Origin: REEB95 sp963810055
GTDB taxonomy: Bacteria > Pseudomonadota > Alphaproteobacteria > ATCC43930 > CGMCC-115725
Assembly (NCBI GenBank): GCA_963810055.1
Contig: CAWEME010000001.1
Coordinates: 124,001-188,000 of the forward strand
Direction: 5' to 3'
Length of the DNA stretch: 64,000 nt
This document shows, piece after piece, positions 28,413 through 37,563 of this stretch (position 1 is its first letter; every line of letters begins with the position of its first letter). The translations under genes were made by a program, and so were the position numbers. The notes beneath the pieces were generated by a model. The model was not told the origin of the DNA. It worked only from the letters and a program-made list of their open reading frames with translations, and ran no database searches.

Positions 28413-31400
28413 TCATTCCGCGGCGCTGGCGGCGGGGGCGGGACGGCGGAAGGCCTCGAGCAGCTCATCCTGGCGCGAACGCGCCGCGGCGATGGCCTGC
28501 TCCTTAACGTGGCCGTAACCTCGGATGCGCGCGGGCAGCGAGGCGATCTCGACCGCGCCAGCGAGATTGGCGGGGGCGAGCCCGGGCAGGAGCGCGCGCA
28601 CCGTGTCGCGGTATTGGGCGATGAGCAGCCGCTCGGTTCGCCGCTCCGCCGAACGGCCGAAGGGATCGACAGGCGTCCCGCGCAGGAATTTGAACCGCGC
28701 CAGCAGCCGGAAGGCCTGGAACATCCAGGGGCCATAGGTCCGTTTCAAGAGATGGCCGGTTACGGGATCGCGCTTGGCGAACAGCGGCGGCGCCAGGCTG
28801 AATTCGAGCCGGAACCGGCCGGCGAATTGATGGCGCAGGTTTTTCAGAAATTCGCCGCCGGCATAGAGCCGCGCCACCTCGTATTCGTCCTTGTAAGCCA
28901 TGAGCTTGAACAGGTTCCGCGCCACCGCCGCGACGAGCTCGGAGGAGCGGCCGAGGCGGGCCTGTGACGCGCGCTCGATCTCGGCGACGAATTCCCGGTA
29001 GCTCCGCGCATAGGCTTCGTTCTGGTAAAGCGCCAGGAAGCGTGCGCGATGCTCGACCAGTTCGGCCAGGCCGAGCGGCTTCGGCTTTTCCGCGTGATCC
29101 ACCGGATGCGCCAGCGCCGCCACCCGCGCATAATCTTGCGCGGCGAGCCGTCCCCAGGCCAGGGCGTGCCGGTTCATCTCGACGGCGGCGCCGTTCAGCT
29201 CGATCGCGCGCTCGATGGCGTCGAGGCTCAACGGGATCAGGCCTTTCTGGAAGGCGTAGCCGAGCAAAAACAGATTGGATGCGATGGAATCGCCCAACAG
29301 CGCCGTCGCCATTTCCGCGGCGTCGACGAAATCGGCGTTCTTCTCGCCGGCGGCGTTCTTGATCGCGGCTCGCATCGCCGCGGTCTCGAAATCCATGTCC
29401 GGGTTCAAGACGAAGGCGGCCGTGGGCTGGTAGTCGCTGTTGACGACGGCGCGGGTGACGCCGTTCTCGATCCGCGCCAGCGCCGCCGGGCTGGCCGACA
29501 CCACCATGTCGCAGCCCAGCAGCAGATCGGCGCCGCCGGATGAGAGCCGCACGGCGTGCAGGTCCGAGGGATCGGGCGCGAGCCGCACATGGCTCATCAC
29601 CGCGCCGTTCTTCTGCGCCAAGCCGGTGAAATTGAGCACGCTGCACCCCTTGCCGTCCAGATGCGCCGCCATGCCCAACAGCGCGCCCACCGTGACGACG
29701 CCGGTGCCGCCGATGCCGGTGATGAGGATGTTGTAGGGCTCGCCCAGCGGTTTGGGCGCGGGCAGGGGCAGTTCCTTGAGATGGTCGGCGATGGAGCGCA
29801 CCGCCTTGCGGCTTTCGAGCCGCCTGAGTTCCCCGCCATGGACGGTGACGAAGCTCGGGCAGAAGCCCTTGAGGCAGGAGAAATCCTTGTTGCAGGAAGA
29901 CTGGTCGATCATGCGCTTGCGGCCGAATTCGGTTTCGACCGGCTTGACCGCGACGCAGTTCGACTGTTCCTGGCAATCGCCGCAGCCCTCGCACACGTCC
30001 TCGTTGATGAAGACGCGCTTGTCCGGATCGGGATAGGTCCCGCGCTTGCGGCGGCGGCGTTTTTCGGCGGCGCAGGTTTGGTCGTAGATCAGGACGGTTA
30101 GGCCGGGAATTTCGCGCAGTTCCCGTTGCACGGCGTCGAGCTGGTCGCGGTGGCGGATTTCGGTGCCGGGGGCGAAGTCCGAACCCTTCGGATATTTGTC
30201 CGGCTCGTCGGTTACGACCACGATCTTCTTGGCGCCTTCGGACGCGACCTGGCGGCTGATCTGCGCCACGCTGAAATGGCCTTCGGCTTCCTGGCCGCCG
30301 GTCATGGCGACGGCGTCGTTGTAGAGGATCTTGTAGGTGAGGTTGACGCCCGAGACGGCGGCGGCGCGGATCGCCAGCGATCCGGAATGCACATAGGTGC
30401 CGTCGCCGAGATTCTGGAACACGTGCTTGTCGGCGGAGAACGGCGCCTGGCCGATCCAGGCGGCGCCTTCGCCGCCCATGTGGCTGTAGGTCTGGGTGTT
30501 GCGCGGCATCCAGATCGCCATGAAATGGCAGCCGATGCCGGCAAGCCCGCGGCTCCCTTCCGGCAGCTTGGTCGAGGAATTGTGCGGGCAGCCGGCGCAG
30601 AAATAGGGCGAACGCTGCGGCGTCTTGGGCGCGGCTTCGGACAGGCTTTCGAAGGATAAAAGCCGCGCCAGGCGCTGTTTCATTTCCGGCGAAGCGGCGT
30701 CGAGTTTTTCGAGCCGGGACACGATCGCGCGCGCCACCATGGTGGGATCGATCTCGCCCTGGCTCGGCAGCAGCACGGCCCCGCTCTCGTCGGTCTTGCC
30801 GGCGATGCGCGGGCGTTGCGAAGCCTCGAGGTTGTAGAGGATGCGCATCAGCTGATCCTCGAGGAAGCCGCGCTTCTCCTCGACCACCAGCACCTCGATC
30901 AGACCGGCGGCGAAGCGTTTGGCGCCCGAGGCTTCCAAGGGCCAGGTCAGGCCGACCTTGTAGAGCCGGATGCCCAATCTCTCGCAGGCGCGTTGATCGA
31001 GCCCCAGATCGTCGAGCGCCTGGCGCACGTCGAGATAGGCCTTGCCGCTGGCCAGAATGCCGAAGCGCGCTTGCTTGGGATCGAAGATCAGTTGGTCGAT
31101 GGGATTGGCGCGTTGGAAAGCCGCGACCGCGTCCATCTTCGGCCCGTGCAGGCGCTTTTCCTGCTGCAACGGCGTGTCGGGCCAGCGGATGTTGAGCCCG
31201 CCCGGCGGCATCTCGAAATCGGCCGGGGTGACCAGTTTGACCCTTAATGGATCAACCAGGACCGAGGCCGAGCTTTCCACCGCCTCGGCGATCGCCTTGA
31301 AGCCGATCCAACAACCCGAGAAGCGCGACAGCGCAAAGCCGTAGATGCCGAAATCGAGATAGTCCTGCAAGGTCGCGGGATTGAGCAGCGGCATCATGGC

Positions 31401-31922
31401 GGCCTGGAACATCTGCTCGCTTTGATGCGCGGTGGTCGAGGATTGGCAGCCATGATCGTCGCCGGCGATGGCCAGCACGCCGCCGTAACGCGAGGTGCCG
31501 GCGTTGTTGGCGTGCTTGAACGGGTCCATCGAACGGTCGACGCCCGGCCCCTTGCCGTACCAGATGCCGAACACGCCGTCGAATTTCGCGCCGGGGAAGA
31601 GATTGACCTGCTGGCTGCCCCAGATCGCCGTCGCCGCCAGGTCCTCGTTCACGCCGGGCTGGAAATGGATGTTGTGCGCCAGGAGATGCGCGCGCGCCTG
31701 CATCAAGGCGGCGTCGTAGACGCCGAGCGGAGAGCCCCGATAGCCCGAAATGAATCCGGCGGTGTTGCGCTGGACGGCGCGGTCGCGCTCCTGCTGCATC
31801 ATGGGGAGCCGCGTCAGCGCCTGCACGCCCGACAAAAACACCCGGCCCGAGGGCTTGGTGTATTTGTCGTCGAGCGTCGCCTCCGCGAACTTGCCGTCCG
31901 TCCCGCTGCCGGTCTCGTTCAT
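28413..31922 (-). CDS. Indolepyruvate ferredoxin oxidoreductase, fused alpha-beta
   Basis: A 1169-residue thiamine-diphosphate and Fe-S enzyme that oxidatively decarboxylates aryl-pyruvates such as indolepyruvate to acyl-CoA. Domain order: pyrimidine-binding (about 40-220, SGYRGSPLGVYD), ThDP-binding (about 430-640, GCPHNSSTKLPEGSRGLAGI), Fe-S segment (EDVCEGCGDCQEQSNC, about 690-705) and C-terminal gamma-type domain (LITGIGGTGVVTVGALLG, about 770-787). ATG 31922 starts conserved sequence after an unrelated upstream extension of the frame. This single-chain form is common in aerobic proteobacteria. Confidence 0.93.
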   Translation of the reverse strand: MNETGSGTDGKFAEATLDDKYTKPSGRVFLSGVQALTRLPMMQQERDRAVQRNTAGFISGYRGSPLGVYDAALMQARAHLLAHNIHFQPGVNEDLAATAIWGSQQVNLFPGAKFDGVFGIWYGKGPGVDRSMDPFKHANNAGTSRYGGVLAIAGDDHGCQSSTTAHQSEQMFQAAMMPLLNPATLQDYLDFGIYGFALSRFSGCWIGFKAIAEAVESSASVLVDPLRVKLVTPADFEMPPGGLNIRWPDTPLQQEKRLHGPKMDAVAAFQRANPIDQLIFDPKQARFGILASGKAYLDVRQALDDLGLDQRACERLGIRLYKVGLTWPLEASGAKRFAAGLIEVLVVEEKRGFLEDQLMRILYNLEASQRPRIAGKTDESGAVLLPSQGEIDPTMVARAIVSRLEKLDAASPEMKQRLARLLSFESLSEAAPKTPQRSPYFCAGCPHNSSTKLPEGSRGLAGIGCHFMAIWMPRNTQTYSHMGGEGAAWIGQAPFSADKHVFQNLGDGTYVHSGSLAIRAAAVSGVNLTYKILYNDAVAMTGGQEAEGHFSVAQISRQVASEGAKKIVVVTDEPDKYPKGSDFAPGTEIRHRDQLDAVQRELREIPGLTVLIYDQTCAAEKRRRRKRGTYPDPDKRVFINEDVCEGCGDCQEQSNCVAVKPVETEFGRKRMIDQSSCNKDFSCLKGFCPSFVTVHGGELRRLESRKAVRSIADHLKELPLPAPKPLGEPYNILITGIGGTGVVTVGALLGMAAHLDGKGCSVLNFTGLAQKNGAVMSHVRLAPDPSDLHAVRLSSGGADLLLGCDMVVSASPAALARIENGVTRAVVNSDYQPTAAFVLNPDMDFETAAMRAAIKNAAGEKNADFVDAAEMATALLGDSIASNLFLLGYAFQKGLIPLSLDAIERAIELNGAAVEMNRHALAWGRLAAQDYARVAALAHPVDHAEKPKPLGLAELVEHRARFLALYQNEAYARSYREFVAEIERASQARLGRSSELVAAVARNLFKLMAYKDEYEVARLYAGGEFLKNLRHQFAGRFRLEFSLAPPLFAKRDPVTGHLLKRTYGPWMFQAFRLLARFKFLRGTPVDPFGRSAERRTERLLIAQYRDTVRALLPGLAPANLAGAVEIASLPARIRGYGHVKEQAIAAARSRQDELLEAFRRPAPAASAAE

Positions 31923-32103
31923 CTCTGGCCCGTTTCTTCCCTGGGCGCGGATTCTAGGGCCGGGTGTGTGCGGCGGCAATGGCCTGGCGGCCAGGCTTAC
32001 CCAATTGCGGCGCGGCGCCCGAAACCAATGCAAAAGCTTCGCTTTGCCGGGCCGTCGGGAAAGTTCCTGTCCGGCCGGCGCGGCCGGAAAGAATCGGATT
32101 GGC

Positions 32104-33144
32104 TTACCCCATCGCCGCCGCCGCGGCGTGAATGCGCAGCAGCTCCGGGATGGTCTCGGGCGGGCGGCGGCCAAGGCCGCATTCGGTGGCGATGGCGAAA
32201 TCCCTCACGTATTTTCCCGCTGCCGCCATCCGCCGCTGGGTTCCCTCCAGCCCATCGGTGTGGTGGACCAGGCCCAGGCAAAGCTCGGTCTCCGGCCGGA
32301 GCGCGAGGCGCGTCAACGGCGCGAAATAGGCATCGTCGGAACGGTTGCGCGGCACCGGCATGTGGATGAGCTGGATCGGCCGCGCGATCGCGCGCGTCAA
32401 CCGGTTGGCCATGTCCACCATGTCGCCCATGTCGGTCGGCTCGACCACGTGACGGTGGTTGCTGTCGCCGTAGCAAAAATGGAAGAGCAGGTCGATGTCG
32501 CGCTTCACGCGATTGGCGAGCTTGGCGATGATCGCGGTGAAATGCGCCTGGGTTTCTTCCTTGGTTCGGCCGTAGGGGCTTGCTTGGTTGCGTTCGAGCC
32601 GCGCGAAGACCGCCGAGGCGACGTCGAACTGGATGGCGAGGTCCTCATGCGGGATCGATTCCGCGAGCTTGTCGATCTCGCGCATCACCGCCTCGTTGTA
32701 GATCGGGTCAAGTTCCATCTGCTGCCGCTCGGTGACATAGAGCCAGAGCACCGAATGCGCGGGGACCAGATCGACCTGGAATTTCACGCCGGGCGCGATC
32801 TTTCCGGCGTCGCGCAGCCGCTTGAACGTCGCATAGGATTCGCGCGCGATGTCGGCATAGAACAAGTTGCCGAGGCGGACGTCCTTGACGGAAATCCCGG
32901 GCTTCAAGCGGTAACGCTGCCGTTGCGGCGCGGTTTCATGGAGACGGAAAGTCTCGGCGGGCTCGAACAGCGGGTTCTTTGAAAAAACCGGCTCGAGCCA
33001 GGTGATCCAGTCAATCCTGGCGCCGGTCTCGCCGTCAGGGATGCGCTTGAGTCTGTCGCCCAGGGCGGCGCCGACGGTCTCGAATACCGCGGCGGCGTCG
33101 GGCAACGGCACGCTGCCGACGAGATGGACGTTACGCTGCGGCAT
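32104..33144 (-). CDS. MetE C-terminal-like (cobalamin-independent methionine synthase fold) protein
   Basis: A 346-residue single-domain protein related to the catalytic half of MetE and to UroD-like methyltransferases. Zinc-ligand positions are recognisable: HFC in LLFHFCYGD (His-x-Cys) and the late Cys in TECGLGRRPPET. The folate-binding N-terminal half of true MetE is missing, so the methyl donor is unknown. ATG 33144 (MPQRNVHLVGSVPLPD) is chosen; 33168 is an alternative. It is divergent from the glycosyltransferase gene. Confidence 0.78.
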   Translation of the reverse strand: MPQRNVHLVGSVPLPDAAAVFETVGAALGDRLKRIPDGETGARIDWITWLEPVFSKNPLFEPAETFRLHETAPQRQRYRLKPGISVKDVRLGNLFYADIARESYATFKRLRDAGKIAPGVKFQVDLVPAHSVLWLYVTERQQMELDPIYNEAVMREIDKLAESIPHEDLAIQFDVASAVFARLERNQASPYGRTKEETQAHFTAIIAKLANRVKRDIDLLFHFCYGDSNHRHVVEPTDMGDMVDMANRLTRAIARPIQLIHMPVPRNRSDDAYFAPLTRLALRPETELCLGLVHHTDGLEGTQRRMAAAGKYVRDFAIATECGLGRRPPETIPELLRIHAAAAAMG

Positions 33145-33245
33145 GGAGCCTCGGCATTCGCCGGCCATTCTATTCCTTTCTCCGCGCGGCGTTGAAAGCC
33201 TTATCGGCGGCGGCCGTCACGGGGCATTGACCTTGGACGCTGGGC

Positions 33246-34076
33246 GTGGCTCCTTCATCGCCGATGAGCAGGGAAAAACGCCTATCCAAGACGGGCCGGG
33301 CCGGGCCGAAGCTTTCGGCGCTGGTGGTGGCGCGCAACGAACAGGCGCAGCTGGCCGCTTGCCTCGAAACCCTGCGCTTCGCCGACGAGATCGTGGTGGT
33401 GCTCGACCGCTCGAGCGACGACTCATCCAGGATCGCGCGGCGCTTCAAGGCCAGGCTGGTCGAGGGCGCGTGGGAGCGCGAAGGCCCGCGCCGCAACGCC
33501 GGGATCGCGGCCTGCAAATGCCCCTGGATTCTCGAGGTCGACGCCGACGAGCGGGTGACGCCCGAATTGGCCGCCGAGATCCGCGCCAATCTCGAATGGG
33601 CCGACCAGGAGATCGCGCGGGGCTATTTCCTGGTGCCGATGGCCAATTACGTCGGCGGCAGGCTGGTGCGTTTCGGCTGGGGCGCTTATAACGGGGTGGC
33701 CGCCAAGCCTTCGCTGTTCCGCAACGGCGCGAAGCATTGGGGCGCCGGCCGCGTCCATCCCAAGATCGAACTCAAGGGGACGGAAGGCACGCTGGTTCAA
33801 CCCATGGAGCATCTGGTCGACCGCAGCCTCTCCGACATGATCCAGCGCCTCAACCTTTACACCGACCTGGCCGCCGCCGATGCGCGCGAGGCCGGACAGA
33901 AGCCGCGCCTTTCCCGCGCGCTGCGCCGCTCGTTTTCGCGCGGCTGGAAATCCTATGTCGCGCGCCAAGGCCGCCGCGAAGGCGCCTGGGGCGTGGCGCT
34001 GGCCTTGTTCTCGGCGCTTTATCCGCTGCTGATCGATTTGAAGCTCGCCACCGGCAAGGATGGAGAGCGCGTTTGA
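33246..34076 (+). CDS. Family 2 glycosyltransferase, WaaE/KdtX-like
   Basis: A 276-residue GT-A fold transferase: LSALVVARNEQAQL (about residues 22-35), FADEIVVVLDRSSDD and the metal-binding LEVDADERV (about 96-104). The middle part (GRLVRFGWGAYNGVAAKPSLFR) fits enzymes that add a hexose to the lipopolysaccharide core. The start may also be ATG 33264. Its stop overlaps the TTG of the next gene, so the two act together, probably on a surface glycan. Confidence 0.83.
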   Translation: MAPSSPMSREKRLSKTGRAGPKLSALVVARNEQAQLAACLETLRFADEIVVVLDRSSDDSSRIARRFKARLVEGAWEREGPRRNAGIAACKCPWILEVDADERVTPELAAEIRANLEWADQEIARGYFLVPMANYVGGRLVRFGWGAYNGVAAKPSLFRNGAKHWGAGRVHPKIELKGTEGTLVQPMEHLVDRSLSDMIQRLNLYTDLAAADAREAGQKPRLSRALRRSFSRGWKSYVARQGRREGAWGVALALFSALYPLLIDLKLATGKDGERV

Positions 34077-34837
34077 GCCTGTTCGGCAAAAAGGGCGAGC
34101 GCCGCAAGATGCCGCTGTCCGAGCGGCTCTACCGTCGCTTCTTCATCAAATATCACGGCCGTTATCTCATCACCGATCTGCAATACCGCGCCAAGGCGCA
34201 GAGCATCGATTACATCGAGCGCCACATGACCGAGGCGCTGATATTCCCCGACCGCTGGGATCTGCTGAGCTTCGCGCTGGGCGAGGCGCCGGCGGAAGGG
34301 CTGGCGCTGGAATTCGGCGTCGCCGACGGATCGAGCCTGCGCCATTTGGCCGGGCAGAGCGACAGGCCGTTCCACGGCTTCGACAGTTTCGAGGGACTGC
34401 CCGAGCATTGGGCCGGCACGTTCGAGCGCAAGGGCAAGTTCTCGCAAGCGGGATCTCTGCCCGAGGTGCCGGCCAACATCACGCTGCACCAGGGCTGGTT
34501 CGAGCACACCTTGCCGATCTTCCTCAAGACCCAGCCGCGCGCGCGCGTGGCCTTTCTTCACGTCGATTGCGACATCTATTCCTCGACCGTGACGGTGTTG
34601 CGGCATCTCGGGCCGTTGCTCGGGCCGGGCTCGGTGATCGTGTTCGACGAGTATTTCAACTATCCCGGCTGGCAGCGCCACGAATGGAAGGCGTTCCAGG
34701 AATTCTCGCGCGACACCGGCATGTCCTACCGCTATCTGGGCTTCGCGCAGAAGAACGGCCACGTCGCAGTGAAGCTGGCGGGACGCAGCGCCTCGGCGCG
34801 GCGCGACGCGACGCGGAAACTGGCGAGGGCGCGCTAG
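34073..34837 (+). CDS. TylF/macrocin-type O-methyltransferase
   Basis: A 254-residue SAM-dependent methyltransferase: LALEFGVADGSSLRHLAG (SAM site), FHGFDSFEGLPEHW and VAFLHVDCDIYSSTV (Asp residues, likely metal-binding), then IVFDEYFNYPGWQRHEW. These enzymes methylate sugars or glycans. TTG 34073 couples it to the upstream stop (TTGA); ATG 34109 is the alternative start. With the glycosyltransferase it suggests glycan modification. Confidence 0.83.
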   Translation: MSLFGKKGERRKMPLSERLYRRFFIKYHGRYLITDLQYRAKAQSIDYIERHMTEALIFPDRWDLLSFALGEAPAEGLALEFGVADGSSLRHLAGQSDRPFHGFDSFEGLPEHWAGTFERKGKFSQAGSLPEVPANITLHQGWFEHTLPIFLKTQPRARVAFLHVDCDIYSSTVTVLRHLGPLLGPGSVIVFDEYFNYPGWQRHEWKAFQEFSRDTGMSYRYLGFAQKNGHVAVKLAGRSASARRDATRKLARAR

Positions 34838-34866
34838 GAATTGGACACATCAAGGCGCGGTCAATC

Positions 34867-34896
34867 AATGTCCGCTTTTGGGGATAAACTGGACAT
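34867..34896. repeat. Dispersed AATGTCCGC...GGACAT repeat, left of LOG gene
   Basis: AATGTCCGCTTTTGGGGATA followed by AACTGGACAT. A near-identical copy is at 36224-36253, so two copies bracket the LOG gene. This family is widespread in alphaproteobacterial genomes. The gap around it (34838-35050) holds related palindromic pieces and no gene. Confidence 0.75.
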
Positions 34897-35050
34897 TCTA
34901 ATGTCATGCCGCCATGTCGGCTTTTGACCCTAAGCGGACATGGAGCCTGACCAGCGTCTGAGGCCTGTTGTGTGCCATATCTTACTCGCCGCACGATCCG
35001 AGATTACTATAGTTTAGGGATTGCACAGGGCGTGATCCTTACGGGGGCAC

Positions 35051-35119
35051 ATGCAACGACGCGGGTTCATTACCCTTCTCGGCGGTGCGACGGCCTGGCC
35101 GCTTGCGGCACGCGTGCAA
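35051..35119 (+). pseudogene. 5' remnant of an ABC substrate-binding protein gene
   Basis: MQRRGFITLLGGATAWPLAA is the typical Tat-like leader start of a large family of alphaproteobacterial ABC substrate-binding proteins, but after about 23 codons the likeness stops. The frame stays open into the next gene, so it looks like a 5' fragment joined to foreign sequence. It is probably a scar of recombination. Confidence 0.55.
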
Positions 35120-35206
35120 CTGCCTGACCGGATGCGGCGGTTGACCTCACAAAGCGGCGACAGCAAGACCGACATCTTGCCTCCTGAACAATCTAGGGGT
35201 ACGACC

Positions 35207-36160
35207 ATGGCAAGCCTACAGATTCCATTCGAACCTTTACGAAAAGGCCTGTATTCACCTCACGAATTGCTAGATGGCTTCGATGAAAACGATTGGAAAA
35301 GCTTCTCACGAACCAGCGATTTTCAAATATATCGCTTTTGGGTTACTCAGGGGCGAACGAGACCCAGGGAATATTTTACAAGCATGATGCAAGTGCTGCA
35401 CGACAACTCAATTACACAAGCGCTGGCGGATCTTTTGCGCGAGAAGAAGGTAGTCGCGATCATGGGTGGTCACGACATAAGCCGCGCTGAAAAATCGTTT
35501 ACGGATGTTGTTATGCTTACTCGCCGTCTGACCAACGCTGGCCGTTTTGTGGTGAGCGGCGGCGGTCCCGGCGCAATGGAAGCGGCGCATCTCGGCGCCT
35601 TATATGCGACCGAAACGCAGGAGCGGCTAGACGCGGCTCTAAAGCTTCTCGCCTCGTCGCCAAAACTTCCTGAGGGCCTTTCTGACGTCGTGTCGGCCGA
35701 TGGGACCGTGAATGAAAAAATCGTAAAGCAGTTGTTTGATTGGTTCTTGCCGGCGTTCAAGGCGAGTCAAGCGGTCTCCCGGCCGACCAGGAGTGCCGGG
35801 ATTCCGACATGGCAATACGGCCAAGAGCCGTTCACGCCATTCGCTACGGACATCGCGAAGTATTTTGAAAACAGTGTACGGGAAGATGGTCTTGTCACAA
35901 TAGCGAACTACGGCGTTGTATTTGCTCCGGGCAAAGCCGGCACTCTTCAGGAAATCTTTCAAGACGCTGTAGTAAACTTTTATAGAGATAAAAAACCGTT
36001 TATTCCCATGGTATTTTTTGGCAGCGCCTATTGGAGTAATGAGCTCCCTGTCACGCCCGTGTTGAGGAAGCTGTTCGTGAATGATTACGACAGATATGTA
36101 TTGGTGTCCGACTCTATAGATGAGGTAGCCAGCTTTCTGTTGAACTACCAACAACCGTAG
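35207..36160 (+). CDS. LOG-family Rossmann nucleotide-binding protein, lower GC
   Basis: A 317-residue protein related to the LOG/TIGR00730 family: VSGGGPGAMEAAHLGAL (about residues 121-137) and FAPGKAGTLQEIFQD (about 242-256), corresponding to the PGGxGTxxE motif. Plant-type LOG enzymes release cytokinin bases from nucleotides; this longer, diverged form may have another nucleotide substrate. ATG 35207 is chosen because the likeness starts there. Codon use is more AT-rich than the neighbours and it is bracketed by repeats, which suggests transfer. Confidence 0.75.
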   Translation: MASLQIPFEPLRKGLYSPHELLDGFDENDWKSFSRTSDFQIYRFWVTQGRTRPREYFTSMMQVLHDNSITQALADLLREKKVVAIMGGHDISRAEKSFTDVVMLTRRLTNAGRFVVSGGGPGAMEAAHLGALYATETQERLDAALKLLASSPKLPEGLSDVVSADGTVNEKIVKQLFDWFLPAFKASQAVSRPTRSAGIPTWQYGQEPFTPFATDIAKYFENSVREDGLVTIANYGVVFAPGKAGTLQEIFQDAVVNFYRDKKPFIPMVFFGSAYWSNELPVTPVLRKLFVNDYDRYVLVSDSIDEVASFLLNYQQP

Positions 36161-36223
36161 AATAAATGTGCCGCGAAGAATGTCCGCTCCTGGCACATAG
36201 CGGACATTCCGTGGCCGCGGTCG

Positions 36224-36253
36224 AATGTCCGCTCTTGGGGGTAAACCGGACAT
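36224..36253. repeat. Dispersed AATGTCCGC...GGACAT repeat, right of LOG gene
   Basis: AATGTCCGCTCTTGGGGGTA followed by AACCGGACAT, the second copy of the repeat at 34867-34896 (about 26 of 30 bases equal). A second degenerate half (AATGTCCGC ... GCGGACATT) lies just to its left. The 150 bp between the LOG stop and the DUF3175 gene contains only this. Confidence 0.75.
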
Positions 36254-36311
36254 AGATCAATTGTTGCTTGCCAAAAAATGATAAAGCGCGTTCGCCGAAG
36301 GCGATCACGCT

Positions 36312-36629
36312 CTAGCCGGTCCGGCCGTAAAGCCGCCGCAGTTCGACTTTCGCCTGTTCCAAAACCTTGCGGCGCGCGGCGGGAAGATTCCGCCCGGCGC
36401 GGTTGATGTAGAAATTCAGCATCGACATGGCCGATTGGAACGGCCCGGCCTTGCGTTGGGTGCTGCGCTCGGCCGAGCGCTTGAGCGAAAGCGCGATGCG
36501 CTTGGGGTCGTTCGCGGTGAAGATTCCGGCATCCAGCTCGAGCGCAAAGCTGCCATAGGTGACCGCGGCGGACCATTTGCGGCCGCCGGCTTTTCGCCTG
36601 GCGCGCGGGCCGGGCGCGCTAGTCGGCAT
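36312..36629 (-). CDS. DUF3175 family protein
   Basis: A 105-residue protein of DUF3175: RKWSAAVTYGSFALELDAGI, FTANDPKRIALSLKRSAE, SAMSMLNFYINRAGRNLP. The function is unknown; the protein is basic and helical. Its start overlaps the 3' end of the aspartoacylase-like gene by 11 bp, so it is the last gene of an argE-aspartoacylase-DUF3175 unit. Confidence 0.82.
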   Translation of the reverse strand: MPTSAPGPRARRKAGGRKWSAAVTYGSFALELDAGIFTANDPKRIALSLKRSAERSTQRKAGPFQSAMSMLNFYINRAGRNLPAARRKVLEQAKVELRRLYGRTG

Positions 36630-37563
36630 AACGCCCGAGCCTAACCGCGGTCTGGCTGGGCGCGAGATAACGCGACGGCATGATCAGCACGCAATCGTCG
36701 TAAGGCGTCGTGATGTCGCGCCCGCCATCCTGGGCGATCACCGTGCCGGCCTTGGGGATGATCTCGAGCCCGCGGAAATCGCGCAAGAAACGGAAATCGG
36801 GGCTCGCCACCGTGACCGCTTCGGTGACGGCGATGACGCGCTGATGCTTCACGGGCGCGGCAAGGATGCGCGCGGCCTCGGACTCTTCGAGAATTCCGGC
36901 GGCGGCGAGGAAGCGCAACGTCACGGCGATGGCGGTGTCGGCCGAAGCCTTCTCGAAATGCTGGCCGCATTCGACCAGCAGCGCGGTCTGCGGCGCCTTC
37001 TCATCGGCGAAAGCGCCGTAATCGCGTAAGCGCGGCCCGGCGGCGTGGCCCCGGTCGCGCACGATAAGCGCGGGCGAGCCCACGCGGCGGGCGAGGCCGA
37101 GGCTCTTTTCCGTCAGCCCGGCCAGGAGCAGCGGCGTCGACGAGTTTTGCATGGAATGGAGATCGAGCAGGAAATCGGCGCTGTCGAACACCGGACGCAA
37201 GGCGCGGGCGCGTTTCAGCTCGGAACTCGAACGCCCCCCGTCGAGCGTTTCCTTGTCCCAGACGCGGTTCATGTCCTCGTCGAGATATCGGGAAGCCAGC
37301 GGATCGGCGGAATCGAACTCCTCATAGGCTTCGACATCGGCGAAGACCAGGGTAAGCGCGCCGCGCGAAGGGCGCGGGCCGGCGCGGAACAGATGGTCGA
37401 GCGCCGCCGCGCCGCAAAGCTCGTTGCCGTGGATGAGCGCGTTCACCACCACAAACGGGCCGGCTTTGCCGCTGTCGAAGCGCGTGACGTAGGGGATGCC
37501 GGTATTGCCCGCGCGGTAAGGCGACAGGTCGGGCGGAGGAATCTCGATGCGGAACTTGCTCAT
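36619..37563 (-). CDS. Succinylglutamate desuccinylase/aspartoacylase family protein
   Basis: A 314-residue zinc carboxypeptidase-like amidohydrolase. Zinc motifs: NALIHGNELCGAAAL (HxxE) and LLDLHSMQNS (His). It hydrolyses an N-acyl or amide bond of an amino-acid-like substrate. ATG 37563 overlaps the argE stop (ATGA). Being next to a deacetylase-family gene suggests a shared acyl-amino-acid pathway, but the substrate is unknown. Confidence 0.85.
   Translation of the reverse strand: MSKFRIEIPPPDLSPYRAGNTGIPYVTRFDSGKAGPFVVVNALIHGNELCGAAALDHLFRAGPRPSRGALTLVFADVEAYEEFDSADPLASRYLDEDMNRVWDKETLDGGRSSSELKRARALRPVFDSADFLLDLHSMQNSSTPLLLAGLTEKSLGLARRVGSPALIVRDRGHAAGPRLRDYGAFADEKAPQTALLVECGQHFEKASADTAIAVTLRFLAAAGILEESEAARILAAPVKHQRVIAVTEAVTVASPDFRFLRDFRGLEIIPKAGTVIAQDGGRDITTPYDDCVLIMPSRYLAPSQTAVRLGRYAD

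Noticed and set aside
35639..36253. A minus-strand frame beginning MSGLPPRADIRPRPR
   Set aside because: This is the translation of a dispersed repeat, known to create spurious genes in many alphaproteobacteria, and it overlaps the LOG gene.
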